From contig CAJNDS010002543.1 of NCBI GenBank assembly GCA_905221605.1, positions 144,163 to 208,162 on the forward strand: a DNA stretch of 64,000 nt, in the 5' to 3' direction. Numbering within the stretch: the stretch's first letter is position 1; every line of letters begins with the position of its first letter. A program made the position numbers and the translations under genes. The DNA is from Symbiodinium natans. Lineage: Eukaryota > Sar > Dinophyceae > Suessiales > Symbiodiniaceae. Of this stretch, positions 11,659-20,122 are shown piece after piece. Under the pieces are notes generated by a model. That model was not told the DNA's origin. It did no database searches and was given only the letters and a program-made list of their open reading frames with translations.

Positions 11659-14600
11659 TAGTTGCGCATGGGAGATTCCGGGCATCAGGGGTGCAAGTAC
11701 TTGAAGATCTGATCTAAGGCTTATTGCTTTTGGCAAGGCCACGTCTCCTCTGGGTGCCTTATAAAGAGAATATCTCTCAACTCCGTGGCAATCTGTGAAT
11801 ACTTGAGCATTTGGGTTGATGGATAGCTTGCGGCCCATCATGGAAATCGCATATTTCTACGATGACTTTGGCTCAGCACCTTGAAGGCGGCTGTTTCCCC
11901 CCCCCCCCCCCGTCCCCCCCACTCATCGGCTTCCCTCGAATTTGCACTCTCTATGAAATTATATCTCTAATATTTCCCCCAAAAAGGATGCTGTAAGGTC
12001 CTCGCATTTTGCTTATGTCTCTTTTCCTGAGAACAGACGGAGCGACCCACTCCGTGAAATATGCCCGGAAGGTCGGCAAATGAAACCATAGATCGAATAG
12101 ATAACTACGTATTGTCTTTTTACAACTCCGCAGGATGCCACTTCCTTGCCCCGTTGCAGTGCCGTCGCCTTTACCCGCTCCGCAAGCAACCCTACGCCAA
12201 GAACGGCGTATGGCTGGGCCCTGGGAAACTGCTTGCCCACAATTCTGCACCCTTGCAACTCTATGCCGACCTCTGCACCAACTTAACTTACTCTGCCAGC
12301 GCTAGGACGTGTGGAACCGTTCGGATTGATGTTTCTAAAGAGTTTGCGACGAAGCTCTGTATCGTCTTGCTGCTACGATCTGCTACGATGCAATGCCTTG
12401 GCAGGCCTAGCGACCCCCTCATGGCTATCAGTCGGCAGCAGGATATCGCAACAGTGCCCGTTAGCCCCACACTCGCAAACGCGCCTCCGGTAACGGCGTT
12501 TGCTTGCCGTGCAGAAGAAGCTGCTGAAGTGGACTCCGGCCTGACAGGGTGCATATCTCAGTCGGTCTCAGGGGAGTGGAAGCAGTTGGAGCTTCACAGT
12601 ACATTGGATCATACGGGATAGAGCAGGACGTGTTGTGAAAGGAGCTGGTCATTCGGCTGCATGGGGTTTGCAATCAAAGGTCGAATTCTCGGCGCCCGGG
12701 TATCCCACCTCCAGAAAATCTGGTAGCGAATCCCACTGTCCCAGAATGCCCACCCCCGACAATCCAACCGAGAATCTCGAAGAGTATCTCTGCTCACACA
12801 GAAAAGCCCTCAAAGCATCCTTCAGAGAATATGGCAGAACATTAGAGGATTATCAGAAAACCCCGCGTATCCCACAGAGTATCACTGGAGTGCCATGTAG
12901 TCTACGGCACGAGATGTTCGAAGCTTGTTCTAGCATTTTGTATGTATAGTGTGTATGTTTATGACTATGTGTGCTACCATATGTCTATGTTTCTGTTTAT
13001 GCCTATGCATGTAAGTTTTGGCTGTTGTTGCTGTTGCCGCTGCTGCTACTGCCGGCTTGCGGTTCTGACAGGTCCTCACGCACAGTCTAACTGTCTCAAT
13101 CTTCCCAACTCTTCTCAATACAGCGCCAAGGCAGCGGCAGTAAACCCCATTGGATCAAATTAAGCGGTGTCTTCGTCTGTCTTCTCTCTGGCCTTTGTTG
13201 GCATCGCGCGTCCCATGGTCCAGCTTCCGTACGCAACTGGCCAACAGGTGTCAACAGGGCACGACATATGGGCTGGAAGCTTCTCTAAGTACAGCTTCGC
13301 GAGAACAAGGCTTTGCTGCTGGATCCCCTTGAAGCACTTTCGGAGTTCGCTCGTGAGCATGTCCTCCTCGTCGGCACTACGGGTCCAGTGAATGGTCGGC
13401 CCTACAATCCCCGAACGGTGAAAGCACTGCGTTCAGATCTACTGGAATTACAGACTTTAAGACATACAGTTGATCAGGGAATTGATGTCGCACTGTTCCT
13501 CGAGACACTCTTCCGTGCTGCCACTTGCCTGGTCGGAAACCAGCCTTTTTTGATTTGACCATCCGGCGGAGGCGGATTCTCCACGTAGCCATGGAGCCAC
13601 TTCCTCCCGGGTAAAGGCAAGAAGGGTGGGCTACTCTTCAAGACTTGATGACCCCTTCTGCACTGTTAGCACTGCCGTGCTTTCACAAGGGACCTTGCCA
13701 GTAAGTGATGATACTTCAGAAGGTTGAGTATCTCATAAGCAGTAGAATCGAACCTGCTCTGCTTACATCGAGCTATGTTGATGTATTTCCTGCAGTACCT
13801 GCAAGCCACGAACAGTGAAAGCGCTTGGGACATGGCTCAAAATAGTCTAAGCTGTGGGAAATCCTGCAATGTGTCACTCGGGGTGGCCTGTTAAAGAAGG
13901 TAAATGCGAAATAGCCTCTCAAAGAGGTTAAAACTGAGACCCTCACCGCCCTACGCTGATGCGGTGTAGGCTCCGTGTGTTCAGACAAGGCTCTGTGTAT
14001 GCTCCACGCGGCAGACCTGAGCACATGGACCCAGCTTGGAACAGCCTCCGGAATCGAGTACAACACTGATGCTGAGCTGAACCCTTTCTACATCCCTATA
14101 CATCCTTTTTGTAAACTCGTCATAAATTCAAGGGCTCTCTAGAACGTTGGGTCTGGAGCCGCTCAGCCCTCGCAAAAAAAAAGAGCAGACGGCCAGAGCT
14201 CCGGGCAACGCGTACCACGTCACCCTCATCCAGCGCCAACAGATGCTCGTAGCCGTCGTCCTCCATCTTGTCAGGCTGACCTGGGCAGCTTGCAAAGGCC
14301 TTGGCTACTCCCAGCTGAGATGTTGCTCCCGGACATATTGTCGGGCAAATCAAGGCTTTGATGGGGTAGTTGTTGGGGGGCCTGCGGCTAGCACTCTCGC
14401 CACATAACTTCTGGAGCCCCCTTGAAGGATGCAGGGTGTGCGCAGGAGACAGTACGTGGTTGCTTAGCACCTTAAGCCTCAGGTGCCACCGGGCTATAGC
14501 AAAAACTTGCGCTGATCTAGGACGGCTCTTAAACCCCGCTGAAAAATATTCTGAAATTGAATATGATCCTCTGATACCCAGTAAGGGAAAGTATAAACTG

Positions 14601-15300
14601 TCCCAAGGGCCTACCTACTGATTTCGAGCAGCATCTTCTGCAGTGTCTCTGGCATGTCAGCATCATGGATCGCAGTACACTTTGACAGGATCCGTACTGT
14701 GGGTCCCTTGCGCCTGCTTGTAGTTTTGAGGAGAGAGGAATGGGAGAGAGGCATGTAGGCTTTCTCGTAAGGGATGGAGAAAGAATGCACCAAAGAAACA
14801 CTGATCCACTCTGTCTGTTGGGATGCTTGATGATTCTTCCCTAAACAAATACATCAGACCCCGGACTCCGGACCGGGCTGAGTGAAGGGCCTAGGCAACC
14901 CCTTCATGCCCGTTCACTCCAGCTGAGCTGTCGGCTTTTTGGTGGTGTGTACTTCAGCACGCAGTGATACAGCTCACAGTTCTCCTTGGTGGTAATGAAA
15001 TCAAGAACCCAGCTAAGCGCAGATCAGACCGTGTCTCAAGATCATAACTCCTCGACTAAACTGGTGCCCAGCAACGGTGTCGAAATATACAGTTTTTTGG
15101 CTCTGCGGCTCAATTCCTGACCCAGGGATAAGCTTAAGTATGATCAAATTTGGGCAGGCACAACTTCAGTTCTGTCGTTCTGGGTGTTGAAGCCTGGAGA
15201 TTCGACTCTTTAATGTGTTTAGATGCGAAGATGATGTTTGCCTACGTAGAATGAGAGACTTACCGCCGGTCGGTCCTCTCAATGCTACGAAACGCGGATA

Positions 15301-15613
15301 TAAACCCTAAACCCTACCCTAAACCCTAAACCCTAAACCCTAAACCCTAAACCCTAAACCCTAAACCCTAAACCCTAAACCCTAAACCCTAAACCCTAAA
15401 CCCTAAACCCTAAACCCTAAACCCTAAACCCTAAACCCTAAACCCTAAACCCTAAACCCTAACCCTAACCCTAACCTAACCCTAAACCCTAAACCCTAAC
15501 CCTAAACCCATAACCCTAAACCCTAAACCCTAAACCCTAAACCCTAAACCCTAAACCCTAAACCCTAAACCCTAAACCCTAAACCCTAAACCCTAAACCC
15601 TAAACCCTAAACC
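15301..15613 (-). repeat. Longest telomere-type tract, (CCCTAAA)n
   Basis: 313 bp, the longest tract in the window. A short stretch around 15457-15506 shifts to CCCTAA hexamers and one CCCATAA before the heptamer resumes. Confidence 0.97.
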
Positions 15614-15697
15614 GTACCTCCCAAGCGTCCCTTAAACCTGAAGCGGTGGCGCCTCGGTCGGCTCTCGCGGCTCGAAGAAGGGCAGCCTAAAAGCGAT

Positions 15698-15750
15698 TAG
15701 GGTTTAGGGTTTAATTTAGGGTTTAGGGTTTAGGGTTTAAGGATTTAGGG
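15698..15750 (+). repeat. Telomere-type tract, degenerate edges
   Basis: TTTAGGG units broken by TTTAATTTAGGG. Opposite in orientation to the tract 85 bp upstream. Confidence 0.9.
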
Positions 15751-15847
15751 AAATTTGGGCTGATATACGCAGGGTTAAGGGATGAGGGGTGCGCTTGCTT
15801 TGCTCAGAAACGGTTTGTGCAATCCTGCAGCCAGGAGACCTTGTATC

Positions 15848-15890
15848 AGGGTTTACGATATTCGGGGTACCTTATTGGGGTCAACCAACC
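15848..15890 (+). mobile_element. Family A fragment (left arm only)
   Basis: GGGTTTACGATATTCGGGGT followed by ACCTTATTGGGGTC, then the similarity stops at a C-run. The right arm is missing. Confidence 0.6.
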
Positions 15891-15982
15891 CCCCCCCCAA
15901 GTTGGAGCGTGAAATACGCTGCGTCATACCGCGACAGCTTCATGGGTGTCACTAGTGCCAGATGAGGCAGGAATCAAATGAC

Positions 15983-16227
15983 TTTAGGGTTTAGGGTTTA
16001 GGGTTTAGGGTGTAGGGTTTAGGGCTTAGGGGTTAGGGTTAGGGTTTAGGGTTTAGGGTTTAGGGTTTAGGGTGTAGGGTTTAGGGCTTAGGGGTTAGGG
16101 TTAGGGTTTAGGGTTTAGGGTTTAGGGTTTAGGGTTTAGGGTTTAGGGTTTAGGGTTTAGGGTTTAGGGTTTAGGGTTTAGGGTTTAGGGTTTAGGGTTT
16201 AGGGTTTAGGGTTTGGGGTTTAGGGTT
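15983..16227 (+). repeat. Telomere-type tract with a duplicated higher-order unit
   Basis: About 245 bp. The variant string TGTAGGG-TTTAGGG-CTTAGGG-GTTAGGG occurs twice, at 16011 and 16073, 62 bp apart, so a multi-unit block was copied within the array. Confidence 0.95.
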
Positions 16228-16340
16228 CTTACTCTAGCCATTGACTCCATTCCCAGAGAGCCGTGCCTTGACGTAGGTTCCTCATCGAACTCCGGTCCGG
16301 CCACTTCCGGCGCTTCCTCTGTCGAGCTTGCAGAAGATTT

Positions 16341-16409
16341 GGGTTTAGGGTTCTTGGTCTGTGGGTTTAGGGTTTAGGGTTTAGGGTTTAGGGTTTAGGG
16401 TTTAGGGTT
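16341..16409 (+). repeat. Telomere-type tract (TTTAGGG)n
   Basis: One isolated unit at 16341-16350, then about seven units from 16363. Confidence 0.9.
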
Positions 16410-16479
16410 GGTTCGTTGGCAACGTACAGTTCGAGGCATTGCGTCCGAAGCTCAACGCGGCGCGTTGGAACGGAATAAA

Positions 16480-16590
16480 TTGGGATGTTCCTCCTTATAC
16501 TATAACACTCCTTAATAGGGATTATAGTACCCCCCCCCCCACTATTGTAATCCCCATGAAGGACTGTTAGTATAAGGGGGAACATCCCAA
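16480..16590 (+). mobile_element. Family C MITE with 8-bp target duplication
   Basis: A 111-bp palindromic element with ends TTGGGATGTTCC and GGAACATCCCAA, flanked by GGAATAAA at 16472-16479 and 16591-16598. An 8-bp duplication is typical of hAT-like (also P or Merlin) transposons. It carries no coding capacity. Confidence 0.88.
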
Positions 16591-16598
16591 GGAATAAA

Positions 16599-17727
16599 GC
16601 ACCACGATGAGACGAACCTCAAGGATCCTCCAACTTGGCCTGCTGCACACTCTGCAACTGTTTGATTGCCAACAAAAAACAAACCGAGCAAGTGAACACA
16701 CAAGTCGAAAGATGATTCTGTATAGCCTCGAAAAAAAGCTGTTTTTTCATCGCGGTCCGTGCTGAAGCCATGCTGTGCGTACGTGCACGCGCACGCGCAC
16801 GCTCGAGCGCACGCTCACGCTCACTCTCACGCTTGCACGCGCAGCCGCAGCCGCAACGGCACGCGCACACGTACGCACATGCCAACCCCGGCGCGCCCGC
16901 ACGGCGCGCGGCACATGACACACCTCTGCCCAGACCCCACAGCCCTCCTCAACAGCGGCGGTGGCTTCCTGCTGCTGGCATTGCCTCAGCCCTGCCTCGT
17001 AGGACTGTGCCTGGGCAGTTCAGGGCCTACAGGGTTTCGGGTTTAGGGTTTGGGGTTTAGGGTGAGGCCAAGTAAACGGGCGCTTTTTCGCTTGCTAGGT
17101 TCCGGGCCACGATCGGTGGCATGTTGCAGTCGAACTGCCTCAGGCGAATGTGGAGCCATCCCAACCATCCCAACCTACGGCCGGCCTTGCCACCAATCCA
17201 TCTTCTGGAGTTGGAGTGTCTAGGGGATTTCCTGTGTACCAACATAAACCCCAAGACACGAAAACGAAAAACAATTCACAGCCCTGTGGCGGTGGGCTTT
17301 TTGGAATGTAAGGCTATCCAGCATTGCGACATACGATGGGCTCGGCGGGGAAATCGTGCGAGCTTTTAACAGCTCTTCTGTTGAGACATGATGTGGACGG
17401 TGACTTCGGAGGTTGACATCGGAAGGCACAATTTGACAAACGGCCGGGAAAGTCGGCGGATTACCTAGTTGACATGGGTCATCAGGATTTGGATCTGAGG
17501 GCCGCTTGACGGGGTTGTTTTGGAAGTTTTTGAACATTTGGCTCTGCCAGCTTCTCTAAACTAGCAGGGGATTGTGCAATTGCAGAGTCGATTCAGCTGA
17601 GTGCAGGTTGCATTCTCGAGAAATCTACGCTTTCCAGCGCTTGCCCCAAAGGGAGGTGAGCTTACCGTCCACTTCCCCTCCGTCTATCCAAACCCCCATC
17701 AGCGGTTCCATCATCTCCCACTCGCCC
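16599..17727. other. Anonymous sequence with CG-rich simple repeat
   Basis: A degenerate GCAC/GCTC repeat lies at 16781-16875 and a short TTTAGGG-like run at 17031-17063. No gene recognised. Confidence 0.55.
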
Positions 17728-17783
17728 GGGTTTAGGGTTTAGGGTCTAGGGTTTAGGGTTTTAGGTTTAGGGTTTAGGGTTTA
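17728..17783 (+). repeat. Telomere-type tract (TTTAGGG)n
   Basis: Seven to eight units with a TCTAGGG and a TTTTAGG variant. Confidence 0.9.
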
Positions 17784-18057
17784 TAAGGGGACAGGAAAAT
17801 CCTCGTCTTGATGCCCCAGGAACAACTGCACAACATCGTCATACTATGACAGGTTTTGAAGAAGCTTTCAGGTGCCAACTCTTTAGTTTGACTACGTAAA
17901 AACTTGGGGAACTGGAGGAAAAACCAACGCCGGCATGCTCAACACCTCCCTGAGACCGAGGAGATCAGGCAGCGAAACAGAGAAGAGATGACAGCGGAAG
18001 AAGAAAAAAGAGCTGGAGCACGCAGGGAGGCAAGGCCCTATCCCATCCGGAGAACCC

Positions 18058-18093
18058 TCCCTAAACCCTAAACCCTCAAGCCTAAACCCTAAT
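18058..18093 (-). repeat. Short degenerate telomere-type tract
   Basis: Four to five CCCTAAA units, with CCTCAAG in the middle. Confidence 0.8.
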
Positions 18094-18209
18094 TAGTATG
18101 ACAGCCCTTCCCTTCAGACAGTATCCTTGTGTTCTTTTTCTTTCTCCGGCAGCTCAGGTGAAATGAAAAGCGACGGAGATGGAGGTCGACAGGCTCCTTG
18201 GTTGTCGTT

Positions 18210-18240
18210 CAGGGTTGAGGGTTTAGGGTTTAGGGCTTAG
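18210..18240 (+). repeat. Short telomere-type tract
   Basis: Four units with TTGAGGG and CTTAGAG edges. Confidence 0.8.
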
Positions 18241-18326
18241 AGATTTGGCTCACTAGGGCTGCAGAGCTTCTTGAGGTTGCCCGGGCTTCTGGATTCTATC
18301 TTCACTGCACAGTCTCTGCAACCCCT

Positions 18327-18355
18327 TAGGGTTTAGGGTTTAGGGTTTAGGGTTT
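18327..18355 (+). repeat. Short telomere-type tract (TTTAGGG)4
   Basis: Four perfect units. Confidence 0.93.
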
Positions 18356-19108
18356 GCCCACTGCTTTTTACGAGCCCGAGAGCGCTTTCTTACAACCTCC
18401 TCTTGACTCCAAGGCTCTTCACGAAATGCCACCAGCCTCTGGGAAGGTAGAGCAAGTCCCCGGGATGCAGCACCTCCAAGGGAGTTTTGACTCAACGACC
18501 CAACTTGTCAATGCATATGGGTACAGGATGCTACGCGGGTCTGATCTACACAGCATGTCACACCTAAGATCAGGCCTTGCCCTCGAAAGTTGCTTGGCCA
18601 GTGTGTGTGTGTGTGTGTGCGTGTGCATGCAAGCGCCATGTGGGATGCACACACAGCAGACTCTTCTACGACGGCTTGACAAATGTACAACACGCAATGT
18701 TGTCCCAAAAACTGACACCCAAACTCACGCCCCAGCTGAACATCTCGCAGGCACTGCATCCACAAAGTGGGCTTCCATAAGTTGTTTGAATGGGCCGTCG
18801 CTGTATGCCCCACTCCTGAGTTCAGGAGCAAGGATGGTCACGTGGAGCTGCAAGGTGTTGTGGTAGCTTTAAACCTCAGGTCCTCCATTCGGGCTTCCTG
18901 CCTCCGAATACAAGTGCACGAATCCGAGTCACCCTATACCCCATCACCAAAGGCTTCAGGTTTCGGCATTCAGAACGTTTCAGAACATGACGGCTTTCAA
19001 GGCTTGGACTAGCGTATCTTGCAACGCGGTGCAGGCGAAAAGTCCTTGCCAGCGGCGCTCTTTTAACCCTTAGACCGCCAACTCTAGACTCTAGCGACGG
19101 AGAAAAAA
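18356..19108. other. Anonymous sequence with (GT)n
   Basis: A (GT)n microsatellite lies at 18601-18619. The 170-codon frame across it is not recognisable as a protein. Confidence 0.55.
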
Positions 19109-19263
19109 CTTACTGTTGGTTAGTAGGGAAGGAGGGAATGAGGGCCCTATGTCCCCCCTATATATACCCTTTAAGGGATTCTGTAGGGGACCTCATTCCC
19201 TCATTCCCTCCTGAACCCTAAACCCTAAACCCTAAACCCTAAACCCTACTAACCAACAGTAAG
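19109..19263 (+). mobile_element. Palindromic element with telomere repeats in one arm
   Basis: Perfect 20-bp terminal inverted repeats (CTTACTGTTGGTTAGTAGGG at 19109-19128, complement at 19244-19263). Inner arms share GGAGGGAATGAGG. The right arm alone carries about five CCCTAAA units (19214-19246) between its outer and inner parts. Confidence 0.88.
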
Positions 19264-19357
19264 AAAAAGAGGCAGAAAGCTCGGAAGTCGCCCTCATCGC
19301 GCCACTATAGCTGAAGGCCCCAAATCTCTCGACTCTCAACCTCGACATCCCGAGATG

Positions 19358-19402
19358 GGTTTAGGGTTTAGGGTTTAGGGTTTAGGGTTTAGGGTTTAGG
19401 GT
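19358..19402 (+). repeat. Telomere-type tract (TTTAGGG)6
   Basis: Six perfect units. Confidence 0.95.
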
Positions 19403-19507
19403 GTGCAAGGAAGGCTCTTCTCTCCCTCTAGAAGGTCGGCCGGCTCAATGCGAGAATTGTTCTGCAACTTCTCCTTGGCTGAGGGTCAAAGTTGCTGACG
19501 CATGGGA

Positions 19508-19571
19508 GTTTAGGGTTCAGGGTTTAGGGTTTAGGGTTTAAGGTTTAGGGTTTAGGGTTTAGGGTTTAGGG
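19508..19571 (+). repeat. Telomere-type tract (TTTAGGG)n
   Basis: Nine units with TTCAGGG and TTTAAGG variants. Confidence 0.93.
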
Positions 19572-19747
19572 ATCAGTCTACCATTTACGCCTCGTGATAT
19601 ATGTCTCATGTAATCTTCTGCAATCATGCAGTCACGTACTGGACCGGTTAAAGGTTCTAGCATTGTTTATGTCCATGAGCCTTGATGCAAAGCCCAGGCA
19701 CACCGGCTTCCCGGGGCGCAAGTCGATATGCTTCCTGCTCTGTAGTT

Positions 19748-19769
19748 TGGGATTTAGGAGGGTTTAGGG
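19748..19769 (+). repeat. Upstream remnant of the tract hit by the retrotransposon
   Basis: GATTTAGGAGGGTTTAGGG ends exactly at the 5' LTR and continues in the same orientation beyond the 3' LTR. Confidence 0.8.
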
Positions 19770-20056
19770 TGCGGAGCTGCAACTGGTATTGTAAAAAGGA
19801 GTTAGTGTTGAGTGTTGGAAGGGTCAATGTACCCGGAAATCTTGTTTGGCTCAAGATGGCCAAGAGCCGTCAGCTTTTGTTGAAAAGGTACGTACAATTG
19901 GGGTTGGGTTTAACGGGTTGGAGTAGTCCCGTCCCTTCTCCCTTATCCTGCCCCCTTAGGGTTGGGTGTTCTTGTTTCTGGTTCGATCTGGGAAATCTAT
20001 ATAGGCGACTGTTGAGGGTTGGTTTCTTTCCCTGTTCCCTTTCGGTTGCCCCCGTA
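19770..20056 (+). repeat. 5' LTR
   Basis: 287 bp, starting TGCGGAGCTG and ending CCCCCGTA. It matches 26701-26987 except at 19896-19897 (AA here, GC there). It contains a TATATAG at 19998-20004, an AG|GTACGT splice-donor-like site at 19886-19893 and an ATG at 19856 preceded by TTTGGCTCAAG. The end is not the canonical TG...CA, but the primer-binding site begins at the next base, which fixes the boundary. An open frame beginning at ATG 19856 runs out of the LTR into ORF1 without a stop. Confidence 0.95.
19845..19855 (+). promoter_or_regulatory. Spliced-leader-like sequence before ATG in the 5' LTR
   Basis: TTTGGCTCAAG equals the last 11 nt of the 22-nt dinoflagellate spliced leader, and an ATG follows at once (19856). 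The spliced-leader similarity decays upstream (GTTTGG here, TTTTGG in the leader). The 3' LTR carries the same match at 26776-26786. It may be a relict leader from reverse transcription of a trans-spliced RNA, or a coincidence. Confidence 0.5.
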
Positions 20057-20068
20057 GGTTATGAGCCC
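20057..20068 (+). promoter_or_regulatory. Primer-binding site, initiator tRNA-Met half-tRNA type
   Basis: GGTTATGAGCCC directly follows the 5' LTR. It is the reverse complement of GGGCUCAUAACC, the anticodon stem-loop of eukaryotic initiator tRNA-Met. Copia and Ty5 are known to prime from this internal region with a cleaved half tRNA rather than from the tRNA 3' end. Twelve contiguous matches at the exact LTR junction make a chance match unlikely. The tRNA sequence used is from general knowledge of the family, not from this genome. Confidence 0.85.
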
Positions 20069-20122
20069 AAATTAGGTTCCCTGCGGTTGAGTGTTCTCTT
20101 AAGGTTTTGGGATCAAGAAGCA

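Larger units (their letters stand above)
10341..15300. other. Five kilobases of anonymous sequence
   Basis: The longest frame is 186 codons (12061-12621) and shows no recognisable domain. Contains family A and B elements (11381-11489, 11569-11658) and a poly-C run at 11897-11910. No rRNA or tRNA recognised. Short introns of real genes could hide here; I cannot exclude them. Confidence 0.5.

Noticed and set aside
13313-13558. 82-codon plus-strand frame with balanced composition
   Set aside because: Starts at a non-ATG codon and has no recognised homology or partner exon.
13741-13768. Possible tRNA T-arm on the minus strand (GGTTCGATTC)
   Set aside because: The stem pairs with a bulge, and no acceptor, D or anticodon arms fit around it.
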